From a virus: a stretch of DNA of 42,280 nucleotides. Where the stretch lies: positions 1 through 42,280 of IMG/VR virus record IMGVR_UViG_3300047470_000524; one strand, 5' to 3'. A model generated the notes under the pieces. It was not told the origin of the DNA. It saw nothing but the letters and a program-made list of their open reading frames with translations, and made no database searches. This document shows, piece by piece, positions 31,326 to 38,274 of this stretch (its first letter is position 1; each line of letters begins with the position of its first letter). Position numbers and translations under genes: made by a program.

Positions 31326-31989
31326 TGTCGTTATAGATACGCTCATTGCTGATACCGAACAACCTTAGCGCCGCTAAAACCCGAGATTTTTGATCTGCCT
31401 GTATAACAAAAATATTGGGATCGTGCTCCTCGTTCATGTGCGAGTTATTCCGGCAATGCAGTGTCATTATGCTGTCTTGTGCCAGAGTTCGCTTGTTCAT
31501 ATTCTCAGCGTTTACTAATGCTGGTCCACCATGCCACTCGGTGAAGGGGTCTTTGTTTGGCGGTGAAGGTACCAGTTCATTCTGAGTGACTTGCAAAACA
31601 GAACCACTTACCCCCATCCCACTCCTTTCATCCTTTGCTGGCTGACAGGCAAAAAAGAGTGCAACCAGTGGGTTGGTGGTCCAGTCCAAAAGAGGAGTGT
31701 AAACGCCATAATGCTGCGCCAGCACCAGCCATTCTAAGTCTGACAGTGGCCGATCCTGAAACCGTCCTGAAACCTGTTTCCAACGGGCTAATTCAACGAA
31801 GCTCGTTATCCCAAACCCAGCCTCTCGAAAGGCCGTTGGGATAGCTCGCCATGTAGAGTTTGCATGACCACGGTACATCGCAAGAGTCCCTAGCTTGCTG
31901 GAGACGACCGCAAGAAAGTTCGAAATTATATTAAGGCCGTCGTTTATTAGCAAAATTGCCTCCACCATGATGGAAGGCGCGAGATACAT
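31234..31989 (-). CDS. FRG-domain protein, probable defence cargo
   Basis: 251 residues from ATG 31989. LAMYRGHANSTWRAIPTAFR (about 37-56) is the FRG start motif (F/Y-R-G-H/Q-x-x-x-x-W-x-L/I-x-P). The second hallmark is LAQHYGVYTPLLDWTTNPLV with ALFFAC (about 88-114). The C-terminal half has a further FVIQADQKSRVLAAL strand and a helical end. FRG proteins are found in antiphage and toxin contexts; activity is not settled. It starts 17 bp after the endolysin stop on the same strand and collides 3' to 3' with the methyltransferase over 92 bp. Confidence 0.88.
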   Translation of the reverse strand: MYLAPSIMVEAILLINDGLNIISNFLAVVSSKLGTLAMYRGHANSTWRAIPTAFREAGFGITSFVELARWKQVSGRFQDRPLSDLEWLVLAQHYGVYTPLLDWTTNPLVALFFACQPAKDERSGMGVSGSVLQVTQNELVPSPPNKDPFTEWHGGPALVNAENMNKRTLAQDSIMTLHCRNNSHMNEEHDPNIFVIQADQKSRVLAALRLFGISNERIYNDINTAARDFQEQLAQNAAADEALGIVSQNQP

Positions 31990-32005
31990 CACCTCGATTG
32001 AGCAG

Positions 32006-32442
32006 TCACTTCGAATATAACCCCGCTTCGACCGCCCGCCTCTTAATCAGCCCTGCCAGCACCTTGCCGCCGCCGATGCGCCATTTCGCGAACTCCTTGG
32101 CTGCACCAGCATAGTCGCCCGCCACATGTTTCTTCAGCAACGTCGATTTACCGAATGCGCCGGAACCGATGTTGTAAGCCAGACTGACCATTGCGCCCAA
32201 CTGGTTCGGCGTGACCCTCGCCTTCCCCAGCGCCTTGATAACTACGGCTTCGAAAGCATCGTATTCGGTGGTCAGCCACGCATCGGCTTGCGCCTGCGTG
32301 CATGTATCACCGGCTTTGACGTCGGTGGTGCGCCCCCAACCAATGGTCCAGACCTTCGCTGGACAGAGGTAGGCTTCGAGTTCACATCCTTCGAACTTCT
32401 TGATGGTGGCAAGTCCGTTGCGGGCTTTTACAGTTGGTTCAT
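32006..32442 (-). pseudogene. T4-type lysozyme (GH24 endolysin) with start out of frame
   Basis: From about 32428 leftward the frame encodes a complete phage lysozyme: GLATIKKFEGCELEAYLCPA followed by KVWTIGWGRT gives the catalytic Glu and the E-8aa-C/D-5aa-T pattern. QLGAMVSLAYNIG and AAKEFAKWRIGGGKVLAGL with KRRAVE close the family pattern. That frame has no ATG, GTG or TTG before the catalytic Glu; the nearest ATG (32442) opens MNQL then a stop, one base out of register. A 1-nt loss after codon 3, a -1 shift, or a non-standard start could explain it. No signal peptide is visible. It should act with a holin. Confidence 0.8.
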
Positions 32443-32456
32443 TCCCTTAATTAGCC

Positions 32457-32481
32457 TTGACAACAGTCGCACTTCGAAGTG
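32457..32481 (+). promoter_or_regulatory. promoter-like TTGACA with palindromic operator
   Basis: TTGACA at 32457-32462 matches a -35 box, though no good -10 follows at 17 bp. CACTTCGAAGTG (32470-32481) is a perfect 12-bp palindrome in the spacer region, 36 bp before the ATG at 32517, and also faces the endolysin start on the other strand. Confidence 0.35.
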
Positions 32482-32516
32482 ACACACAGCGCCATCAACA
32501 GTGTGGAGATATAGTC

Positions 32517-32909
32517 ATGGCAAAAACAGGTTGGCAGTCGCTCATCATCAACGACTCGGATGCGTGGAAAAACGCGGGCAAGGCAAAGACCGACCCTGTT
32601 GCTGATCGTCGCGCCAAAGCCGTGGCATCGATCGACGGTGCGCTTGCTTCGATCGAAGCTGGATCAGAGCCAACGCGGATGGCTTTGTACAAGGTCAAGG
32701 CTGATGTTGCCCGTGCCGGACTGCGCTTGGGTCGCCGCACGGTGCAATTGAATGGTCAGGACGCGGTGTTCGTCCCGGCTGAACGGATCAAGGATTTCTA
32801 CGAAGCTTTGAAGGCGGCGGTTGAAGCTGGCGAACTGGACGCGGAATTGGCTACGGCTGCTGGCGATGATGCGCCGGTAAAGCGCCGTGGTCGTCGTAAA
32901 GCTGCCTGA
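32517..32909 (+). CDS. hypothetical protein with basic C-terminus
   Basis: 130 residues from ATG 32517 (GGAG upstream; frame extends further but upstream is palindrome and promoter region). Helix-rich: ADRRAKAVASIDGALASIEA, TRMALYKVKADVARAGLRLG, DFYEALKAAVEAGELDAEL, then a basic tail KRRGRRKAA that could bind nucleic acid. No family was recognised. First gene of a four-gene plus-strand series to 34474. Confidence 0.7.
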   Translation: MAKTGWQSLIINDSDAWKNAGKAKTDPVADRRAKAVASIDGALASIEAGSEPTRMALYKVKADVARAGLRLGRRTVQLNGQDAVFVPAERIKDFYEALKAAVEAGELDAELATAAGDDAPVKRRGRRKAA

Positions 32910-32911
32910 TA

Positions 32912-33427
32912 GTGGCATCAGCCTCGACATTGCTCGGAGCGGCTGGCGAACATTTTGTTATGTGCCAGTTGCTTCGGCAGGGCTTCATTGCCGCGCTTGC
33001 GCCCGTAGGCGTTCCAAACTGCGATATTGTCGTCACCGATGACATTGGGGATCGACTATGCGCGGTTCAGGTTAAGACCCGCCGCGACATCGGATCAGAT
33101 GGCGGATGGCACATGGGCAAGAAACACGAAGGCCTCATAAGCCCTACGCTGTTCTACTGCTTCGTAGATTTTGGAAAAGCGCCGACCGATGCGCCGTCCA
33201 CATATGTCGTGCCTGCCGCAGTGGTGGCCAACGCGCTAGCGGTTAGCCATGCAGCTTGGCTAGCCCAGCCGGGCGCGAAAGGGCAGCAGCGGAAGGAAAC
33301 TGATTTTCGGCGATTCCTACCCAGTTATGATCACCTTGATCTTCAAAGTTTTTCATTGGGCTGGCTGCATCCGTACCGTGAGGCATGGTATCTCCTGAAC
33401 CAGTCCGCCGAGATACCGGAGATATAG
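32912..33427 (+). CDS. PD-(D/E)XK-like nuclease family protein
   Basis: 171 residues from GTG 32912, 2 nt after the preceding stop. LGAAGEHFVMCQLLRQGFIA, then VPNCDIVVTDDIGDRLCAVQ followed by VKTR give the order G-x-x-G-E, (C/V)-D-I, 10 residues, Q-V-K seen in restriction-like nucleases (catalytic D and Q-x-K, Glu in helix 1). YCFVDFG and TYVVPAAVVA strands follow, as in DUF4365-like/PDDEXK proteins. DNA cleavage or junction processing is likely; the target is unknown. It is on the same transcript as the zinc-ribbon and helical genes. Confidence 0.7.
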   Translation: MASASTLLGAAGEHFVMCQLLRQGFIAALAPVGVPNCDIVVTDDIGDRLCAVQVKTRRDIGSDGGWHMGKKHEGLISPTLFYCFVDFGKAPTDAPSTYVVPAAVVANALAVSHAAWLAQPGAKGQQRKETDFRRFLPSYDHLDLQSFSLGWLHPYREAWYLLNQSAEIPEI

Positions 33428-33430
33428 TGC

Positions 33431-33628
33431 ATGGCTGAACCCAATGACACGAACGTCCACAATCAGAAGCTGATCGAGAAAACCGCTTTAGCGGGCAATC
33501 ATCCGTTCGCGAAAATGTGGAAGTTGGAATGCTGCGAATGTAACCAAACCTATGGCGCAAACTCGTGTGACTTCCATATTCGGCGCTGCCCGAATTGTCA
33601 GGGCGGCAAAGATGGCTTGCCCGTTTAG
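33431..33628 (+). CDS. small zinc-ribbon protein
   Basis: 65 residues. CCECNQTYGANSCDFHIRRC and PNCQGG contain a C-x-x-C pair, a lone Cys and a closing C-x-x-C, giving a treble-clef or ribbon knuckle. The N-terminus is helical and polar (NVHNQKLIEKTAL). It starts 3 nt after the nuclease stop, with GGAG about 8 nt before the ATG, so the two are likely co-translated. A DNA- or RNA-binding partner of the nuclease is possible, but unproven. Confidence 0.7.
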   Translation: MAEPNDTNVHNQKLIEKTALAGNHPFAKMWKLECCECNQTYGANSCDFHIRRCPNCQGGKDGLPV

Positions 33629-33708
33629 GTAATCCAAACGGTGATCCACAGCCTGCTGCCACGACCTACCGCACGGGTTTTAGAAAGAATTGGCTTGGGA
33701 GGAGGGAA

Positions 33709-34474
33709 ATGAAGAAGAGGATGCAAACCTTCACACTCGTCGAAGCGATCGCACAGGAGGATAGACGGTTTTCCACTGCCGAAGAAAGGCTAGGCTCGCA
33801 CCCAGATATGGTCCGAACTGGCTTGGAACTGCTTCGAGAATGTGTCGTCACTATCACGCACGATCACTATATGGCAGCTACCCTTCTCATAGCGATGCAG
33901 AAATCCGCAACGCTCGCTTACCTGTCGTTGCTTCGTGATCATACTATGCAAGCGGATGCCAACAGCCGGAACCTAATCGAATTCGCTGTCCTTGCGGCCT
34001 ATATGCTCGCCCATCCTGACGAGGAAATTGTTGACGTAGAGGGCGACCCCGAAGCCTTCCAAGACCCGCAAAAGGTCCGAAGGAAAGCCAACAAGTGGCT
34101 TGATGTGGAGGAACCTACTATTTCGGCGATGCTGCACGAGGTCAAGCTAGCGATCAACGATAGCACCGCGCACGGCAATGTTTACGGAACCCATTTCTCG
34201 TTCGATTGGGACGCAAGCGGTCCCGACAGTCCGATGTTTCGAGGATCGTTTTGCGATATCACACCTGCGGAAGCGATCTGCTCATGGCTTGTGCAGCTTG
34301 GACGCGTGATTTTTTTTGACGGTCGAATTGCTTCGACGTATTAACGAAAAGCACGGCGGTATCGAATTCGTTGAGAACATTCAGGAGCGTGTATTTGATT
34401 TCGCGGAAACCGTCGACGCTTACAAAGATGTGCTGAAGGCCGTAGTCCGGTCTCCGGGAAACCTTCATTCCTGA
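33709..34474 (+). pseudogene. helical (possibly DUF5677/HEPN-like) protein interrupted at a T8 tract
   Basis: The start ATG 33709 has GGAGGG upstream. The zero frame gives 211 residues ending at 34344. It is helix-rich (TGLELLRECVVTITHDHYMA, LIEFAVLAAYMLAHPDEE, HEVKLAINDSTAHGN), by eye like DUF5677/HEPN folds. At 34310-34317 eight T interrupt it: removing one T continues into LTVELLRRINEKHGGIEFVE and a further 35 credible residues to TGA 34474 (254 residues total). So the gene is either broken, phase-variable, or rescued by slippage. It lies after the nuclease and zinc-ribbon genes. Confidence 0.6.
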
Positions 34475-34789
34475 GCCAAGAAATCCGTGCTTGGACGATA
34501 ACGCCCGCCTTGATCTATGGCCTTATAATTTAGCACTTACAACTTCCCACCCTCCTACGCCGGTCGCTGTCCGCACAAATTTCGCCGCCAGACTGATCGA
34601 TAAAGTGTTTTTGCGAATGGTTCGCAATCTGGCGCCGGTGCGGAAATCCCGCAAGAGGAACGGACGTTGCGATCGGTCCAGTACGAGCGGCATGACGATC
34701 GAAACCATCCAATCCGCCCTACACATCCTCATGACCGCTGCCGCGCTATCGGACTGGTTGCACGCAAAATTCGTCGCGCGGCGGCACCG
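34475..34789. other. stretch with no convincing gene
   Basis: No well-supported gene was found. A plus-strand frame of 36 codons (ATG 34692 to 34802) has one hydrophobic stretch (SALHILMTAAALSDWL), but it has no strong ribosome site and runs into the repeat block. The segment separates the T8 gene from the candidate origin. Confidence 0.4.
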
Positions 34790-34981
34790 GGTGAGTGGGT
34801 GAGTAGTGAGTAAGTGCCGATTTTTCACAGTATAGGAAAAGGCGAATGCCTTTCCCTTCTCTGTATAGATTTTAAAATGACTTACTCACTTACTCACTTA
34901 CTCACTTAGATATAAAAGACAGTAATATCAGCATGTTAGATGACGAAAGGGTGAGTAGGTGGGTGAGTAGGTGAGTAAGTG
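34790..34981. repeat. GTGAGTA iteron-like repeats flanking an AT-rich segment: candidate replication origin
   Basis: Block 1 (34790-34816) has three copies of G(G)TGAGT(A/G) on plus. Block 2 (34881-34908) has an exact period of 8 (CTTACTCA three times, then CTTA), i.e. GTGAGTAA on minus. Block 3 (34950-34981) has three more on plus, with GGTGAGTA and GTGAGTAAGTG. The segment between blocks 1 and 2 is AT-rich (TTTTTCACAG, GATTTTAAAATGA) and includes a GGAAAAGGC/GCCTTTCCC hairpin. It abuts the helicase gene. Confidence 0.55.
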
Positions 34982-34983
34982 AA

Positions 34984-35001
34984 AGGGGGCCGAAGCCCCC
35001 T
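34984..35001 (-). terminator. intrinsic terminator of the primase-helicase operon
   Basis: AGGGGGC and GCCCCCT form a 7-bp stem with a UUCG-type loop; on minus it is followed by TTTCACTT. It lies 8 nt beyond the helicase stop at 35009. Confidence 0.7.
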
Positions 35002-35008
35002 CTCTGTC

Positions 35009-36538
35009 TTATCCAAGGTCGATATTGGGCCTTGTTCGGCCATATTCGTCCGCCGACCAGTATCGCCCATCGTTCGAACCATCCACGATCGTGGTCTTCG
35101 AGCGGAAGAACGCCACCTTGGACCGCTGACCGTTGACCGAAATGTTATGTTCTGCGCGGCTGACGTCTGCGTCGTTGCGCTTCGCCCACGCTTCCAGCAT
35201 CGCATACAAATTGGACCGCGCCTTGGGCTTTCTCGACGCCTCTTTGCAGAACCGCGTATAGAGGTCGAACAGCGTGCTGCACTTTATATGGCTGAAATGG
35301 TCATCGGCAAACACGGCTTCGAACAGACGGTCTTCGATCGACTTTTGGTCCCGCCGCAGTTTGTCATAATCCCCACCGTGAAGGGCTTCCAACCGGCGTA
35401 CATCACCGTGTTTTTCGATCATCGCGTTGATCCAGCGTCCGACCTGATCGCGATCGGACAGGATCGCCCTACCCTCACCGAACAGCCAGTCCAGCGCCGT
35501 AACCGTGTCACAATCCATTTTTCGCGCCAGATGATTGGCGATCGGTTCGCCGCCGATCACGATGGACCAGCGACGATCAACGCCACCACCGGACAACATG
35601 ACCGATCCATCGACATCGTTACCGCTGATGAAGATCAGCGCGGTCATGTCGATTTCGAAGCTATTCAGCCCCTTATGTTCGACTGTCATTCTGTCGCTAC
35701 CTACGATCCGCTTGAGGTCGTCCAGCGAGTATCGGCCCCGCGCGGCCTCATTAATGAACCATAGCGCCTTGCCCTCAAGCTGAGCGTTGAATTTCCCGCA
35801 CACGGTATCCATGGACAAGTTATCAGCAACGGCTGACTGGCCGAACAGCGCAGCGCAGACGGTGGACACGAAAACCGATTTCCCGGTGCCACCCTCATCT
35901 TGGAAGATCAGCGCGGGAAGCTGGACGTTTTCCGGGTGAAGATATTTTGCGACCATCAGCTTCTCGATATGCTCGATGTTGTCGGCCTTGCCGCCGCCGA
36001 TCGACGCCAACAAGGTATCGAATATCCAATGATATTCGCCAGATTGTCGCGGGCAGAAATCCACGCGCATCATGTTCAGGACATTCGAGGCCACCGGCTT
36101 GAAGGTATAGGTGCAACGGTCGAACCAACGCCGATCTTCGCGCATCACGTCCATGAACAGCGCGAATTCCACGCCATCACGCAGCCCCAGACGTTCGTGC
36201 TGGAGCGCCTTTTCAGTGACCGGCATCCATGAAGTGCCGTCCCGCAGCCAGTAGCGATCCTGACCCAACACATACTTATAGTCGCGTTCTGACAGCCAGA
36301 CGCGAATATCGGCCTTGATAGCTTCGGCCGCATCCTCGTCGCTCATCTGGGCTGGTACCAGCGCTTTGCGCTGCGCCACCAATTGTTTGAGCGCGGTCGT
36401 GGTTGCAGTAATCAGTTTCGCATCGTTTGCCGCGACAGCTTCGGTCATCGAACGGTTGGTCTGATCAATCAGATTATTCAGAGCGTCCAGCGCGTCCTCC
36501 GGTTCGCGCCTATCATTCATTTGCACAATATCAGTCAC
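35009..36538 (-). CDS. SF3-type replicative helicase (DUF5906-like)
   Basis: 509 residues from GTG 36538 (GAGGAA upstream). Walker A LIFQDEGGTGKSVFVSTVCA (210-229; GGTGKS), Walker B KALWFINEAARG (257-268), and an F-I-S-G-N-D motif C (LIFISGNDVDGSV near 305) are the SF3 helicase order, then GVDRRWSIV. The N-terminal 150 residues carry a helical segment and YKYVLGQDRYWLRDG, as in phage DNA polymerase/primase-helicases of the NrS-1/DUF5906 type. It should unwind the origin together with the primase encoded 12 nt upstream on the same transcript. Confidence 0.88.
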   Translation of the reverse strand: MTDIVQMNDRREPEDALDALNNLIDQTNRSMTEAVAANDAKLITATTTALKQLVAQRKALVPAQMSDEDAAEAIKADIRVWLSERDYKYVLGQDRYWLRDGTSWMPVTEKALQHERLGLRDGVEFALFMDVMREDRRWFDRCTYTFKPVASNVLNMMRVDFCPRQSGEYHWIFDTLLASIGGGKADNIEHIEKLMVAKYLHPENVQLPALIFQDEGGTGKSVFVSTVCAALFGQSAVADNLSMDTVCGKFNAQLEGKALWFINEAARGRYSLDDLKRIVGSDRMTVEHKGLNSFEIDMTALIFISGNDVDGSVMLSGGGVDRRWSIVIGGEPIANHLARKMDCDTVTALDWLFGEGRAILSDRDQVGRWINAMIEKHGDVRRLEALHGGDYDKLRRDQKSIEDRLFEAVFADDHFSHIKCSTLFDLYTRFCKEASRKPKARSNLYAMLEAWAKRNDADVSRAEHNISVNGQRSKVAFFRSKTTIVDGSNDGRYWSADEYGRTRPNIDLG

Positions 36539-36550
36539 TTCAATGTTTCC

Positions 36551-37585
36551 TCACTTTCGTTTCATTTTCAGGGATTTTTTGGCCGCCAAATATGCGGACC
36601 GAGTAAATTCTTGCGGCGCGTAGGACGCCTTTCCAGCGGCGCTATCCACGATCGACGCGAGATAGTTATCATCGACATAGTCACGGCCTGACAGGGCTGT
36701 GACGGCTCGGAAGCGGTCGATAAGATAGTCGCGATCAGGCTGAGGCGTGGATCGGTAATAGTGCATACTGGCACGCAGCAGCGGCGCATGGACATGCGGA
36801 TTTCCAACCTCGGCCAGCGCCTCTTCGAACGTCGCCACGACCGGGCGATCAACCGGGCCGGTGAAATCCATCACCGGCGCTTTACGCTTATGCTCGACAG
36901 GCGGCCTGTACGCCTCCAGCGTGACCGTATCCTCAGCTTTGCGGACCAGTCCAACGCGCTCACCGGCCATGGGATCGTCACAACCATGGAAGATAGGCGC
37001 TGCGGTGTAATGGGGCTGAACCGGCTGGAACAAAGACAGGTCGCACATCCAGTTTTGGCTATCGGCGCGGCGCTTTATGTCAGCGTCAGCGTAAGGCTGG
37101 TCCAACATGAACCAGACATGTGCTGAAAGTTCTTCCCACCCGCGCAGACCCGCGCTGCTGGACCACTGATAGACGTAGCTGACATTCTGAAAACAGTCAG
37201 GCAACAGCGACACCAGCCAAGCTATCTTTTGCGATAAAGTGTCCAATCCGCGAAGCGCCAGCACTTTATCGAAATCGATGCAGACCCAGTTGCGATCTAC
37301 CGGCTGAAACGCCGGATCGGGTTTTCCAACCGCAGGCAGATAGCGGCGGCGTACATCGCGGGCGTTGGTAGGATCGATCAAACCACCACGGACCACGCAC
37401 GATCGCGGTTGATCGTTGAGCCACCGCAGGACGTCATAAAGGTCGCCCACGGTCTGCATGTCATCGACAACATCGACGTCGAATGTTGCCGCGCCAGCGA
37501 ATTGTTTAATAGCCCAGCGTCCCACGTCATCGCGTGTCACGGTCTTGCACAAGTCAAGATGTCGAGATGTGAGAATAGTTATCAC
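36551..37585 (-). CDS. AEP-like DNA primase
   Basis: 344 residues from a GTG start with GGAGGT upstream. NWVCIDFDKVLAL near 99-111 provides the D-x-D catalytic pair; EELSAHVWFMLDQP near 151-164 fits the S-x-H motif of archaeo-eukaryotic primases; MCDLSLFQPVQPHYTAAPIF near 185 fits the third acidic motif. A C-terminal helical domain (YYRSTPQPDRDYLIDRFRA, VDDNYLASIVDSAAG) resembles the accessory domain seen in phage primases. It probably synthesises primers for the SF3 helicase partner. The hairpin at 37606-37637 sits just before its ribosome site. Confidence 0.75.
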   Translation of the reverse strand: MITILTSRHLDLCKTVTRDDVGRWAIKQFAGAATFDVDVVDDMQTVGDLYDVLRWLNDQPRSCVVRGGLIDPTNARDVRRRYLPAVGKPDPAFQPVDRNWVCIDFDKVLALRGLDTLSQKIAWLVSLLPDCFQNVSYVYQWSSSAGLRGWEELSAHVWFMLDQPYADADIKRRADSQNWMCDLSLFQPVQPHYTAAPIFHGCDDPMAGERVGLVRKAEDTVTLEAYRPPVEHKRKAPVMDFTGPVDRPVVATFEEALAEVGNPHVHAPLLRASMHYYRSTPQPDRDYLIDRFRAVTALSGRDYVDDNYLASIVDSAAGKASYAPQEFTRSAYLAAKKSLKMKRK

Positions 37586-37605
37586 TCAAAATTACCTCCA
37601 AAGAA

Positions 37606-37637
37606 AAAGCCAGTGCGGTGAGGGTCGCACTGGCTTT
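37606..37637 (-). terminator. hairpin/attenuator before the primase gene
   Basis: AAAGCCAGTGCG (37606-37617) and CGCACTGGCTTT (37626-37637) form a perfect 12-bp stem with an 8-nt loop. On minus it is followed by TTCTTT, then the GGAGGT of the primase. It lies between the TAAATA promoters (37700-37790) and the gene, so it could attenuate early replication transcripts. Confidence 0.55.
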
Positions 37638-37699
37638 CGGCTTTGTCTTTTCGGAGGTAACATCGCAACGATATCGGCTCATGCCGTTTACCGTCAATA

Positions 37700-37790
37700 T
37701 ATTTATCCCAATCGCTCTAACCTTTGCCGGTCGCCCTCACAGCTTCCGACTCTATTTATACCGAATCGCGATTTTCGGAGTCCATATTTA
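37700..37790 (-). promoter_or_regulatory. three TAAATA elements upstream of the primase operon, with AATCGCGATT palindrome
   Basis: Minus-strand TAAATA occurs at 37700-37705 (GGATAAATATA), 37753-37758 (GGTATAAATAG, exact TATAAATA) and 37785-37790 (TTTAAATATGG). The 10-bp palindrome AATCGCGATT lies at about 37764-37773 between the last two. Confidence 0.45.
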
Positions 37791-37838
37791 AATTTCGAGG
37801 TTTGCGGCCCTTAAGCGGCTTAATTCGCCCCGCGCGCA

Positions 37839-37844
37839 TAAATA
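37839..37844 (+). promoter_or_regulatory. TAAATA element of the 37870 gene
   Basis: Plus strand reads GCATAAATAG, 25 nt before ATG 37870, with GGAG in between, so here a short normal leader is expected. It diverges from the three minus-strand copies. Confidence 0.45.
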
Positions 37845-37869
37845 GGTGGTCTTAAAACGGAGATTACCA

Positions 37870-38154
37870 ATGAACTGCACAACACGTCCGGCTGTCGCCG
37901 TAGAACACTTTAACGCATTTAATTCAGCGCGGACTATCGAGTCGATGACCGAATCCGAGGCGCGTGCCGCCCTGATGATCGTCACCGAGCCATACTCAGT
38001 CTACGCGCTCCAAAGGCGAATTTACGATCTAGCAAGGCAGGCGCTTCCGCGTCCGCCAGCGCTAGCCACTTCTCCAATCCCGATGCCAGCGGACCTTTTG
38101 GCCAAATTTTCGCCCGCGTTGCAAGCCGCCCTGCGCGCCAAGCAGCCCGCATGA
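37870..38154 (+). CDS. hypothetical small protein
   Basis: 94 residues; ATG preceded by CGGAG at about 8 nt. Features: a central helix SMTESEARAALMIVTEPYSV, then YALQRRIYDLARQALPRP and an alanine/proline-rich end. No family was recognised. It is divergent from the primase and first in the rightward early region, so an early regulatory or replication-accessory role is possible. Confidence 0.6.
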   Translation: MNCTTRPAVAVEHFNAFNSARTIESMTESEARAALMIVTEPYSVYALQRRIYDLARQALPRPPALATSPIPMPADLLAKFSPALQAALRAKQPA

Positions 38155-38172
38155 TGGCGGCTGGCGTAGACG

Positions 38173-38218
38173 GAAATCAATTTCTTTCTGCGCCCGTCCG
38201 ACGCCGGAAATGATTTCC
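38173..38218. promoter_or_regulatory. two related palindromes, candidate operator pair
   Basis: GAAATCAATTTC (38173-38184) and GGAAATGATTTCC (38206-38218) share the half-site GGAAAT. Their centres are about 34 bp apart, close to three helical turns. They lie between converging genes, so the regulated promoter is not obvious; TAAATA at 38235-38240 (+) is nearby. Confidence 0.4.
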
Positions 38219-38274
38219 GAAAACACTTCATGGATAAATACCAGCGATCAAATTGGCTGGGCCATCGTCAGCTT

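Noticed and set aside
34523-34828. 101-residue minus-strand frame overlapping the first iteron block
   Set aside because: No ribosome site, no recognisable pattern, and competing frames on the other strand are equally weak.
38235-38240. TAAATA copy on plus strand
   Set aside because: No plus-strand gene starts nearby; the next gene to the right is on the minus strand.
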